DNA of 64,000 nt from Ignavibacteriaceae bacterium. GTDB taxonomy: Bacteria > Bacteroidota > Ignavibacteria > Ignavibacteriales > Ignavibacteriaceae. Positions within the stretch are counted from its first letter, which is position 1, and each line of letters begins with the position of its first letter. Under the pieces are notes generated by a model, which made no database searches, was not told where the DNA came from, and was given only the letters and a program-made list of their open reading frames with translations. A program made the translations under genes and the position numbers. Location: the NCBI GenBank assembly GCA_013360295.1, contig JABWCL010000026.1, forward strand, positions 1 through 64,000, given 5' to 3'. Below are positions 18,992 to 26,883 of this stretch, piece by piece.

Positions 18992-19375
18992 TCAGCCTGC
19001 CGAGTGAAGGTGGATGATGTTCCCTTCGGTATCAGAAAAGGAGGCATAAAAGCCGTACTCAGGAGTAATAGGGGTTTTCGCCAAGACGATCTTTCCGCCG
19101 GCAGATTCAACCCGGTTCAGTACTACGTTCAGGTCAGCGCCTCCGTTAAGATATAATTTCACGCCATCGTGAGAAGGAGAAAAACCTTCTCCGGCAACAA
19201 TAGCGCATCCTACACCGTCATTCTGCTGATCATAGAGAAGAAAGCCCATCCGGTGGGGGCCCATCATCATCTCGGGCATCTCAAAATCGTAAATAGTACT
19301 GTAGAATTTTTTCGCACGGTCGAAATCAGTTACTGGAATCTCAGCCCAGCTAACCGCGTTTTTTAACATTTCCAT
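18992..19375 (-). CDS. VOC-superfamily (glyoxalase/bleomycin-resistance-like) protein
   Basis: The 127 residues match the standard length of single-unit VOC proteins with two beta-alpha-beta-beta-beta modules. The first module contains WAEIPVTDFDRAKKFYSTIYDFEM; the second contains GGKIVLAKTPITPEYGFYASFSDTEGNIIHLHS. The FSDTEGN(I/x) string with its C-terminal acidic/His metal position is typical of the family. It is a cytoplasmic dimer by family precedent, and the substrate is unknown. It is monocistronic; a minus-strand promoter would lie after 19375. A start two codons later (MLKNAV) is also possible. Confidence 0.88.
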   Translation of the reverse strand: MEMLKNAVSWAEIPVTDFDRAKKFYSTIYDFEMPEMMMGPHRMGFLLYDQQNDGVGCAIVAGEGFSPSHDGVKLYLNGGADLNVVLNRVESAGGKIVLAKTPITPEYGFYASFSDTEGNIIHLHSAG

Positions 19376-19688
19376 ATAAGAAAGCTCTCTTTTTTAATTA
19401 AAATAACCCGGCTGTTCTGCCGGTGGTGAGTTGGAATTAGAATAACACACAGTTGCAAATGTAAAATATTTTATCGAAATAATGATAAAAATTTTCGTTC
19501 GATACGGATAGTGGTAAACATTTATAGCACGGCATATAATCTGTATTCCGGGAAAGTCATTTTATATTAATTTGTGGTACTCCGCCAAAATGCCTAAAGT
19601 TGAAGGGAGGAAAAAATTCTCCCTGCATTTTTAATTCAAATATAAATTTTGACTTGACATAAATACTCTGTTGTTATATCTTGCGCTT
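19376..19688. promoter_or_regulatory. Intergenic region with candidate promoter for the trp leader
   Basis: No gene is seen here. A TTGACA box (19654-19659) and a TATATC box (19675-19680) lie just before the leader peptide, but the spacing of 15 is short. A TTTG (19648-19651) is also present, as in Bacteroidota promoters. A weak GGGAG/CTCCC hairpin lies near 19605-19625. Two genes diverge from this region. Confidence 0.3.
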
Positions 19689-19760
19689 GTGATTACAATT
19701 AATAAAAATACCTTTAATTCCTTCTCCGCTTTCTCCTGGTGGCCTCCCCGAGGCCTGTAA
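19689..19760 (+). CDS. Putative tryptophan leader peptide, 23 residues
   Basis: A GTG-initiated frame encodes MITINKNTFNSFSAFSWWPP followed by RGL and a TAA. The two adjacent Trp codons (19737-19742) sit at the edge of a perfect GGCCTC/GAGGCC hairpin, and the gene downstream is a tryptophan synthase beta chain. This is the arrangement expected of ribosome-mediated attenuation: ribosomes stalling on Trp codons when tryptophan is short alter RNA folding. No ribosome-binding site is visible, so translation may be leaderless. Confidence 0.55.
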   Translation: MITINKNTFNSFSAFSWWPPRGL

Positions 19761-19780
19761 TATTCTATTGCCCGCAGGGC
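19741..19780 (+). promoter_or_regulatory. Candidate trp attenuator hairpins
   Basis: GGCCTC, CCC, GAGGCC (19741-19755) overlaps the last leader codons and includes part of the second Trp codon. GCCC, GCA, GGGC (19770-19780) follows. No T-run follows either hairpin, so a classical intrinsic terminator is not shown; the control step could be Rho-dependent or act on translation of trpB. Confidence 0.4.
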
Positions 19781-19847
19781 GACCCGCGTTTATATAATCA
19801 ATTTATTTACAAAAATTAATCACTAAAATGATTTACAGGAGATAACT

Positions 19848-21200
19848 ATGTCCAAAAAGTTTTATCTGCACGAAGACAGAATGCCGAAAAGCTATTATAA
19901 TATACTTGCGGATCTTCCGGTTCCGCTGCCGCCGGTATTGCATCCGGGTACTCGTCAGCCGGTCGGGCCCGCTGATCTTGAGCCGCTCTTTCCGATGGAT
20001 CTGATAATGCAGGAAGTAAGCACGGAAAGATATATCGAGATTCCGGAACGCGTCAGGGAAGCATACAGAATATTCCGTCCAAGCCCGCTCATCAGGGCGA
20101 CAGGACTTGAAAAAGCGCTCGGCACACCGGCGAAAATATATTATAAATATGAGGGGGTAAGCCCGACAGGAAGCCACAAACCAAATACAGCCATTCCGCA
20201 GGCATACTACAACGCGCTTGCCGGGGTGAAGAAACTTACAACAGAAACCGGAGCAGGGCAGTGGGGCTCCGCGCTTTCGTTTGCAGGTGCAATGTTCGGG
20301 CTTGAAGTTGATGTTTTTATGGTCAGAGTGAGCTATGAACAGAAGCCATACAGAAAAGCTATGATCGAGACCTTTGGCGGAAGTGTCACACCAAGCCCAA
20401 GTACAAGAACAAAGGCCGGAAGAAAGATTCTCGCGGAGGATCCTGACAGTCCCGGCAGCCTTGGCATTGCGATCAGTGAAGCAGTGGAAGCAGCAGTTCA
20501 GAGTCCTGATACAAAATACAGCCTCGGGAGCGTATTAAATCACGTGCTGATGCACCAGACAATAATAGGGAATGAAGCGCTTCTGCAGTTCGATGATGCG
20601 GGAGATTATCCGGAGATAGTAATCGGATGCACAGGAGGCGGAAGTAATTTCGCGGGATTTATTTTCCCTTTCCTTGGTGAACGGCTGCGCGGCGGCAGGA
20701 GTGTGAGGGTTATTGCCGTTGAACCTGCAGCCTGTCCCAGTCTCACCAAGGGGGTTTATGCTTACGACTTTGGTGATACCGTTCAACTGACACCGTTAGT
20801 AAAGATGCACACTCTCGGGAGTTCCTTCATTCCACCCGCAATACATTCAGGCGGATTAAGATATCACGGAATGGCACCAATTGTAAGCCACCTTAAGGAG
20901 CTGAATCTCCTGGAAGCGCGCGCGGAACAGCAGCTTGATTGTTTCGCGGCTGGCGTGCAGTTCTCAAGAACTGAAGGAATCATACCCGCGCCGGAGGCCA
21001 CGCACGCGATTAAAGCGGCAATAGATGAGGCGCTTGTTTGCAAAGAAACGGGTGAAAGTAAAGTTATTGCGTTTAATCTCTGCGGCCACGGATATTTTGA
21101 TATGCAGTCGTATATGAATTATTTTGCTGGGAAAATTGATAACATGGATTATCCTGAGGAACTAATTAACAAAGCACTTGTTGATATTCCAGCCGTGTAA
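19848..21200 (+). CDS. trpB: Tryptophan synthase beta chain, TrpB2 type
   Basis: A PLP enzyme joining indole and serine to give tryptophan. The 450-residue length, the long N-terminus before the PLP site, and the string TGSHKPNTA with the Schiff-base Lys at K111 mark the TrpB2 class rather than the roughly 400-residue TrpB1. The phosphate-binding loop [11 protein letters not shown] and the C-terminal [10 protein letters not shown] are also present. No trpA lies nearby; TrpB2 often stands alone and may salvage indole. AGGAG lies 6 bases before the ATG. The leader peptide at 19689 suggests regulation by tryptophan. The last ~170 bp are duplicated at 22833-23009. Confidence 0.95.
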   Translation: MSKKFYLHEDRMPKSYYNILADLPVPLPPVLHPGTRQPVGPADLEPLFPMDLIMQEVSTERYIEIPERVREAYRIFRPSPLIRATGLEKALGTPAKIYYKYEGVSPTGSHKPNTAIPQAYYNALAGVKKLTTETGAGQWGSALSFAGAMFGLEVDVFMVRVSYEQKPYRKAMIETFGGSVTPSPSTRTKAGRKILAEDPDSPGSLGIAISEAVEAAVQSPDTKYSLGSVLNHVLMHQTIIGNEALLQFDDAGDYPEIVIGCTGGGSNFAGFIFPFLGERLRGGRSVRVIAVEPAACPSLTKGVYAYDFGDTVQLTPLVKMHTLGSSFIPPAIHSGGLRYHGMAPIVSHLKELNLLEARAEQQLDCFAAGVQFSRTEGIIPAPEATHAIKAAIDEALVCKETGESKVIAFNLCGHGYFDMQSYMNYFAGKIDNMDYPEELINKALVDIPAV

Positions 21201-21220
21201 AACTATCAGGTTTGAGAGGG

Positions 21221-21284
21221 TAATTAAGATTTTAATTGGCGAAGATGTTAAAATTGCACTTCGCCAATTAGTTATCTTAAATTA
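21221..21284. repeat. Long imperfect inverted repeat downstream of trpB2
   Basis: TAATTGGCGAAG (21233-21244) and CTTCGCCAATTA (21259-21270) pair perfectly. Outer arms TAATTAAGAT and ATCTTAAATTA extend the stem with a few mismatches. No T-run follows. It lies at the left edge of the AT-rich inserted segment and may be a terminator for trpB or an element end. Confidence 0.55.
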
Positions 21285-21475
21285 TTCGCGTAAGATTCTC
21301 AGAGTTCCAAAAGTATGAAATTGATAAAATATAAATATAAAATCTTCCCTGCGTTGAGCTCCTCTGGACTCTTTCACGGAACCATTTTGGATAGCAAATA
21401 ATGGTCTTAACTGATTCACAGAGAACAAATTTTACAATATTTAGATTTAGGCTCTAACCTCTCTGTCAGAGATTA

Positions 21476-22693
21476 TTAAAGTTTTGAAAATATTTTCATT
21501 GAAAAGCTGCTAAGGCTTTTGTTCTTAGCCCAGGTATCAATTTTATGATACGAAACAGAAAGCACATAAAGAGATAGAAATAATATACCCATAACATATG
21601 TTATCAAACTAGCCGCGGTTGAAATTATCAATACAAAAATGAAAAGGGCGATTATCCTTATCCTATTCATATAATTTATGATACTGCCCAACTGTTTTAT
21701 TAGAGCCATAGATGATGTCAGAATTTTATTTATCTCATCATTTAAAGTTCTAATCCTTGTGTCCACTGTATCAGAAGAACCTTGAGAAGCGAGTAAAGAA
21801 TATTCTTCTTCTTTATTATTAAATTCCCTTGCGACCCTTACCTCATATTCCGCATAACGAAGTACATCGTGAAAGCGTATCCTTGCGACAATTACGAGTA
21901 AATAGAGCAAAGAGCACACTAAAGATTCAATAGCCAGCAATGCCATAACAGTGGTAAAATTGAGATGTAAATCAGAAATAAATGTTATGATGGCGGTGAA
22001 ATTAAAGGCAATAATGTTATTTGCTATTATTGATAGAGAGTTAAGGATAGGTGGAATGTTGTTTATTACACTTCTATCAATCTGAAGTATTGACAGGAAA
22101 CAGGTAAACGCTAATGCTCCCAGAAGGGCACTTTCTATCGTATAAGTATCCACCTTTTGTGAATAATTCATCAGCAATATCTCTTGCTTAACTAGTTCTT
22201 TATCATTACCATCGACTGTTAGATGGTCAAGAGGAAGAGTTAACGCTGAATCTTTTTCTAAGGTTACACTCTTCAACGGGGAGAATGATACCAAGAACAA
22301 AACTATATTATAGAAACCGTATAATAGGAAGGTTAATGTTGTTAAGATAGTTTGCCAAACGAAATTAAGTGGTGTAAGAAGTGAAAAAGCAATAAAAGTA
22401 CCAATTCCCACAATAAAAACAACGAATAAGGCCGAAAAAGCGCTTCCCTCGACATCTAAATGAATTTTCATATTTTCAGGAAGATTGTGTTTTTTCCTGA
22501 AGTGCTCAATCCATTTATTCTTTGTATTGGTTTGTACCATAATAACTGAAGATAAAAGGGGAATCATAAGTAATTGGCTCAACCAGAAAAACCATACATG
22601 CATTACGTCAATTGAATACATCCATAATGCGATAGTACGCATTGCGAAGTCTGTAGAAATGAGACGATAAGAAAAAGGTACTTTGTATTTCAT
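21476..22693 (-). CDS. Polytopic membrane protein of unknown function
   Basis: The protein has 405 residues with about six to eight hydrophobic segments (near residues 30-52, 86-108, 112-138, 190-206, 222-242, 250-272 and 340-385). A hydrophilic stretch with a short coiled coil (about 285-335, rich in Glu, Arg and Asn) lies before the last pair. No signal peptide and no recognised family. The gene is clearly richer in A+T than its neighbours, reads against trpB2, and is bracketed by the trpB2 gene and a second trpB2 3' end. This points to horizontal acquisition of a one-gene segment. Start: the ATG at 22693 lacks a strong ribosome-binding site. Confidence 0.75.
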   Translation of the reverse strand: MKYKVPFSYRLISTDFAMRTIALWMYSIDVMHVWFFWLSQLLMIPLLSSVIMVQTNTKNKWIEHFRKKHNLPENMKIHLDVEGSAFSALFVVFIVGIGTFIAFSLLTPLNFVWQTILTTLTFLLYGFYNIVLFLVSFSPLKSVTLEKDSALTLPLDHLTVDGNDKELVKQEILLMNYSQKVDTYTIESALLGALAFTCFLSILQIDRSVINNIPPILNSLSIIANNIIAFNFTAIITFISDLHLNFTTVMALLAIESLVCSLLYLLVIVARIRFHDVLRYAEYEVRVAREFNNKEEEYSLLASQGSSDTVDTRIRTLNDEINKILTSSMALIKQLGSIINYMNRIRIIALFIFVLIISTAASLITYVMGILFLSLYVLSVSYHKIDTWAKNKSLSSFSMKIFSKL

Positions 22694-22832
22694 TTAATAA
22701 AATCCTTGGTTAATAAAAGAACCAGCCATCGAAAGGTTAATTACAAGACGAAAGGCATTTTTCATTAATTTTTATTGAATTCATCCCTAATATTGATAAA
22801 ATTAATGTATTATTTGATAAAAATCGACAAAT

Positions 22833-23009
22833 GAAGCTATGGTATGTAAAGAAACGTGTGAAAGTAAAGTTATTGCGTTTAATCTTTGCGGCCACGGATA
22901 TTTTGATATGCAGTCGTATATTAATTATTTCAATGGTAAGATACAGAATCTGGATTACTCTAAGGAAGATCTGCAGAAGGCATTGGAGAATGTTCCGGTG
23001 GTGGTTTAA
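22833..23009 (+). pseudogene. Duplicated 3' end of a trpB2 gene
   Basis: In frame with a TAA at 23007-23009 the sequence reads [20 protein letters not shown], then [20 protein letters not shown], and ends ENVPVVV. It corresponds to the last 59 codons of the trpB2 gene ending at 21200. The core of about 80 bp (from AAAGAAACG to TATTT) differs at only a few bases; the last 70 bp have diverged more. A stop at 22818 and the loss of similarity upstream of 22833 show that only the tail is present. It is best read as the displaced or imported 3' end of a trpB2 gene. Confidence 0.85.
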
Positions 23010-23040
23010 TCGGCGGAATTTCGGCTGACTTTATTGCAAA

Positions 23041-23069
23041 AGTAAAAGGGGCTGAGCGCCCCTTTTACT
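23041..23069 (-). terminator. Terminator of the outer-membrane protein gene
   Basis: AGTAAAAGGGGC, TGAGC, GCCCCTTTTACT form a 12-bp stem just after the stop of the minus-strand gene at 23080; on the plus side it also follows the trpB fragment. Confidence 0.8.
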
Positions 23070-23079
23070 ATAATTAAAA

Positions 23080-23721
23080 TCAGTTATAAAATCTTACGCC
23101 TATGCGGAATAAAAATCCGCTCATATCGAAACGGCGAATGAATGTTCTTTTCTTTCCGGAAGTGTTATCTGTTACCTCATAATCCCAACTTGGTTCTGAA
23201 GAATGGTAGGCTAACTCAGCGAGCAGTTCAGAGCGCCTGCCAAGTTCGTGCCTGATGCCTGCGCCCACACGGTAACTGAAATCGAGGGCGGCTTTAAGTT
23301 CATCATCATTAGGTTTTTCGAAGTTACGGTAGAAGATTATAAGAGTTTCGAATCCGACTGAACCCTTTATATATGCCGTGATTTTCTTGTCGATAGGTAT
23401 GTTGGCATTCATATTGAACAGGATTGGAAAGTCGTGAAGATTCGTTTTTGCCCTTAATTCGTTCTCGGTACCAAGTCCGCCGAAATTTTCCGTGATTTCC
23501 ATTACAAGTTTCTGGTCTATATAGTTTTTATTATACCAGTCAACACTCCAGCCGACGTCGAAGTGCTCATCAATAAACTTGTTACTTTCGTAGCCGATAA
23601 TAAAACCGCCATTTGTGACCTGGGGATTATAGAAACCGAGCTTCACCGTAGTAGCCTGAAACTGGGCGAAAGAGCCCGTATATAATAAAGCAGCAAGGAA
23701 GAGAATTTCAATCGTTTTCAT
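23080..23721 (-). CDS. Outer-membrane beta-barrel-like protein
   Basis: The 213 residues begin with a signal peptide (MKTIEILFLAALLYTGSFAQ) and continue as alternating amphipathic strands typical of small eight- to ten-strand barrels: VKLGFYNPQ, GGFIIGYES, FDVGWSVDWY, ITAYIKGSVGFETL, LDFSYRVGAGIRHEL, SELLAELAYHSS. The last strand FLFRIGVRFYN carries the aromatic near-C-terminal residue expected by the BAM machinery. No enzymatic motif is seen. It is monocistronic with its own terminator. The exact family is not recognised. Confidence 0.72.
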   Translation of the reverse strand: MKTIEILFLAALLYTGSFAQFQATTVKLGFYNPQVTNGGFIIGYESNKFIDEHFDVGWSVDWYNKNYIDQKLVMEITENFGGLGTENELRAKTNLHDFPILFNMNANIPIDKKITAYIKGSVGFETLIIFYRNFEKPNDDELKAALDFSYRVGAGIRHELGRRSELLAELAYHSSEPSWDYEVTDNTSGKKRTFIRRFDMSGFLFRIGVRFYN

Positions 23722-23990
23722 AAATATGCCTTTTTGTTTTTAACTTACCAGCAAATATTGTACCTTAAAAAATGGGACAAAAACGCCGTAATTGTATCAT
23801 TTCTGAATAATATACTGGACAATAACGTATACTTTTTAGTCCGGCAGAATTTACAACCACAAATTTAAGTAAATAAAAGCGATTAATTAACCGCTGATAA
23901 ACTTATTTTACCATTTACCCAGAAACAGCGTAAATTGGGGGATGTAATTGTTAGTTTTCCCTGAATTAATTTATAAATAGGATATATGCA

Positions 23991-26387
23991 ATGAAGAAAT
24001 CTTTTTCTGTGCTTTTAGTTGTAGTGTTAACGGCGCTCTCATTTCCGCAGGGGAATCCTGCAAGGTATTACAATAATACTCTTTTTTCATTCACTTCACC
24101 GGGTGCGATGAAGTACGGGTTATACGGATATGATAATCCTGCCGTTTTGGGAACCCTGACCCAGCCGGATCTTTTCCTTACCTGGACAAATCAGAATGGT
24201 AACTGGAATGATACCAGGAGGATCGGGGTATTTGCAGCTGCTCCCACACTCGGATTTTCAATGAACCAGGAATACTTATTTGGCTCGAAGATCAATGATT
24301 ATGGTTTTTCTTTCGGAACGGAATCACGCTCAAACTCCGTAGGGTTTGGTTATCACTGGTCAACGGGCGATAAAGCAGCGTTCGGCAGGGTAAATTACTG
24401 GACACTCGGAACACTTACCCGTCCATTTAAATACCTTTCTGTGGGCGCGGTGGCACTGCTGCCTGAACAGGGTGATGCAGAAGCGGTTGTTGAAGTTGCC
24501 GGCAGACCGCTGGGAAATGAAAAGGTTTCTCTGTTTGCAGACTATCTTTATAAAAAGAATAGTATCGATGCCGATAATATCTGGAGCGCAGGAGTCGCGG
24601 TTGAGGCTCTTCCGGGTATAAGGGTAACGGGAAGATATTTTGAAAACAAAAATTTTACAGTTGGCGTACAGCTTGAGTTCGGTCACTTTGGTATTTCCTC
24701 TCAGAGCTACTTTGATAAAGACAGTAAATACGGATATAATTCATACGGTGTAAGAGTCGGGGCATACGACAGAAATGTGGTCAGGAATTTCCTCCCACAA
24801 AACTCTTATGTCACGATGAACATGATCAACGGAGTTAAGTACAATAAATTCAGGCTTTTTGATAATTCCTCAACCCTCCTTGAGATCATCGATAATATTG
24901 ACGCGGCAAAAGTTGATCCGACAGTAAAAGGAATATACCTTAATCTTTCGGGAATGTACGTGAACAAAACAATGCTCTGGGAGATCAGAGAGAAACTGAA
25001 AGACTTTAAGGGTACCGGGAAAGAGGTTGTCGTATTTATGGATATGGGCGGATTAAATGAATACCATTTTGCATCGGTTGCTGATAAGATCTATATGGAT
25101 CCTATGGCGCTTGTAACATTCGAAGGTTATATGCTTGGCAGAAGTTACCTGAAAGGAACACTTGCGAAACTCGGACTTGGATATGACGAGTGGAGATTCT
25201 TCAAGTATAAATCAGCCGCCGAAACTTTATCGAGAGATAAGATGAGCGATGCGGACAGGGAGCAGAGGCAGGCGATCGTGGATGACTGGTATGATATAGC
25301 GAAGAGTGAGATAACACAATCGAGGAGTATCACCGGTGAAAAGTTTGACGATCTGGTAAATAATAAGTTTATTGTTACGGCAAAAGAAGCACTTGAAATG
25401 AACCTGATTGACGGTATTGCCCGCTGGGATTCTGTTGAAAGCGCGCTCAAAAAAGATGACAATAAACTCGTCGGTAAAAATGCTCTCGTAAGAAACAAAA
25501 TGCCGGAAGACAACCGCTGGGGAGACAAGCCGAAAGTAGCGGTTATATACGCGTTAGGCGCGTGCGCTATGGATGAAGGAATTAAAGCACGCACACTTAT
25601 CAAAGATGTAAATAAAGCAGTTGAAGACGATGATGTAAAAGCGATCGTGTTCAGGGTTGACTCACCCGGCGGAGACGCTTACGCGTCGGATATTATTGCC
25701 GAAGGTTTGAAAAAAGCCAAGGGGAAAAAACCAGTTATAGTAACTCAGGGCGCCGTTGCGGGATCTGGTGGCTACTGGCTCTCAATGTACGGCGATACGA
25801 TCATCGCTACTCCGGGAACGATTACCGGTTCAATCGGCGTTATCGGCGGATTCCTTTACAATAAGGGGCTTCTCGACAGCGCAGGCATAACCGTAGATCA
25901 CGTTAAGAAAGGTGACCACGCTGATCTCGGATTCGGATTTGTCATTCCGTTATTAAATATGCCTATTCCTGAAAGGAATATGAGAAGCGAGGAAAAAGAG
26001 AAGGTCGCGACGATGATCAAAGGAATGTACAAGGAATTTGTTACCAAGGTATCCGTCGGCCGAAACAGAAGCTACGACGAAATTGAGAATGTTGCGCAGG
26101 GACGTGTTTTCAGCGGACAGGACGGGCTTAATAACGGGCTCGTGGATGTTCTGGGCGGACTTGAAACCGCGATAAATCTTGCTGCTGATAAAGCGGGACT
26201 GAAGAAGGATGAATACGATATCGTTTCTTATCCTGACGCGGGCTTGTTTGATATATCGCAGTTTATGCCGTCACTGATCTCCACAAAACAGATTACTGAT
26301 AATCCAACTTTTCAGAGCGTGAAGGTACGCCTGGATAATAACGGCAAACCATTACTTATGATGCCGATTGATCTTGGAATAGAATAA
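23991..26387 (+). CDS. sppA: Signal peptide peptidase SppA-like protease with beta-rich N-terminal domain
   Basis: A signal peptide (1-20) is followed by about 235 residues of repeated amphipathic beta strands resembling an outer-membrane or surface beta domain. Two SppA/S49 ClpP-like halves then run from about residue 280 to 798. The Ser/Lys dyad is visible: K407 in FKYKSAAETL and S592 in AVAGSGGYW. Length (798) exceeds the ~620 residues of E. coli SppA because of the extra N-terminal domain, which replaces the usual membrane anchor. Family role: cleavage of signal peptides or other envelope peptides. Location in the periplasm or at the outer membrane is inferred. AGGAT lies 10 bases before the ATG. 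A terminator follows at 26410. Confidence 0.9.
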   Translation: MKKSFSVLLVVVLTALSFPQGNPARYYNNTLFSFTSPGAMKYGLYGYDNPAVLGTLTQPDLFLTWTNQNGNWNDTRRIGVFAAAPTLGFSMNQEYLFGSKINDYGFSFGTESRSNSVGFGYHWSTGDKAAFGRVNYWTLGTLTRPFKYLSVGAVALLPEQGDAEAVVEVAGRPLGNEKVSLFADYLYKKNSIDADNIWSAGVAVEALPGIRVTGRYFENKNFTVGVQLEFGHFGISSQSYFDKDSKYGYNSYGVRVGAYDRNVVRNFLPQNSYVTMNMINGVKYNKFRLFDNSSTLLEIIDNIDAAKVDPTVKGIYLNLSGMYVNKTMLWEIREKLKDFKGTGKEVVVFMDMGGLNEYHFASVADKIYMDPMALVTFEGYMLGRSYLKGTLAKLGLGYDEWRFFKYKSAAETLSRDKMSDADREQRQAIVDDWYDIAKSEITQSRSITGEKFDDLVNNKFIVTAKEALEMNLIDGIARWDSVESALKKDDNKLVGKNALVRNKMPEDNRWGDKPKVAVIYALGACAMDEGIKARTLIKDVNKAVEDDDVKAIVFRVDSPGGDAYASDIIAEGLKKAKGKKPVIVTQGAVAGSGGYWLSMYGDTIIATPGTITGSIGVIGGFLYNKGLLDSAGITVDHVKKGDHADLGFGFVIPLLNMPIPERNMRSEEKEKVATMIKGMYKEFVTKVSVGRNRSYDEIENVAQGRVFSGQDGLNNGLVDVLGGLETAINLAADKAGLKKDEYDIVSYPDAGLFDISQFMPSLISTKQITDNPTFQSVKVRLDNNGKPLLMMPIDLGIE

Positions 26388-26409
26388 TCACGGTTTTATT
26401 CTAACGAAA

Positions 26410-26440
26410 AGCCTCCGGTGAGAAATTGCCGGAGGTTTTT
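26410..26440 (+). terminator. Terminator of sppA
   Basis: The stem CCTCCGG / CCGGAGG (26412-26418 and 26429-26435) is followed by TTTTTATTTTT, 22 bases after the sppA stop. Confidence 0.9.
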
Positions 26441-26450
26441 ATTTTTATGG

Positions 26451-26649
26451 GGTTGGGGTGTGCCTGCAAATGGCTGAAGCCATCAAGCTGCGATGTGGAG
26501 TTCTTTTGGTGGAGGTGAATCACGTCAGTGATTTCCTTGAGGATAAGGGAAATGTGTCTTCGAAGGTTGCGGGTGTGATCGCAAATGGCTGAAGCCATTA
26601 TGCCGCAATCTGGAATTATTTTGGGGGGATGTGAATAAGTCAGATATTT
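26451..26649. repeat. Two ~85-bp direct repeats 115 bp apart
   Basis: Copies at 26451-26534 and 26565-26649 share GGTTGsGGTGTG, GCAAATGGCTGAAGCCAT (26466-26483 and 26581-26598, containing the palindrome ATGGCTGAAGCCAT), then TGG(A/G)(A/G)TTnTTTTGG and GTCAG(T/A)(G/T)ATTT, with scattered differences. No open frame of note is present. Region 26388-26883 otherwise has no gene. Confidence 0.65.
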
Positions 26650-26772
26650 ATGTGGAACCGGAGGGTTGTTTGTTTTGGTGGGAGTTGAAATGATAATTTG
26701 TATGTAGTGTTTAAAGAATGAATAAATTACCCCTCACTTCGATACATCAAAGGCTGTCAGCGCCATGCCCGG

Positions 26773-26801
26773 CCTCCCCTTCGATAAGGGGAGGGGAATG
26801 G
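26773..26801. repeat. Dispersed GGGAGG palindrome, second copy
   Basis: CCTCCCCTT, CGAT, AAGGGGAGG followed by GGAATGG. It has the same design as 1557-1584 (palindromic CCTCCC/GGGAGG then AATGG), indicating a dispersed intergenic family in this genome. Confidence 0.6.
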
Positions 26802-26883
26802 TATCAAATTGGAATATTAACTTTTATCCCCTAAGGGATTAACTTTTAACTACAAAAGTAATTCTTAATTCTTAATTCAAGCA

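Noticed and set aside
22831-23028. 65-codon plus-strand frame starting MKLWYVKKRVKV
   Set aside because: Wrong frame of the trpB2 3' fragment; the matching frame is the one beginning at 22833.
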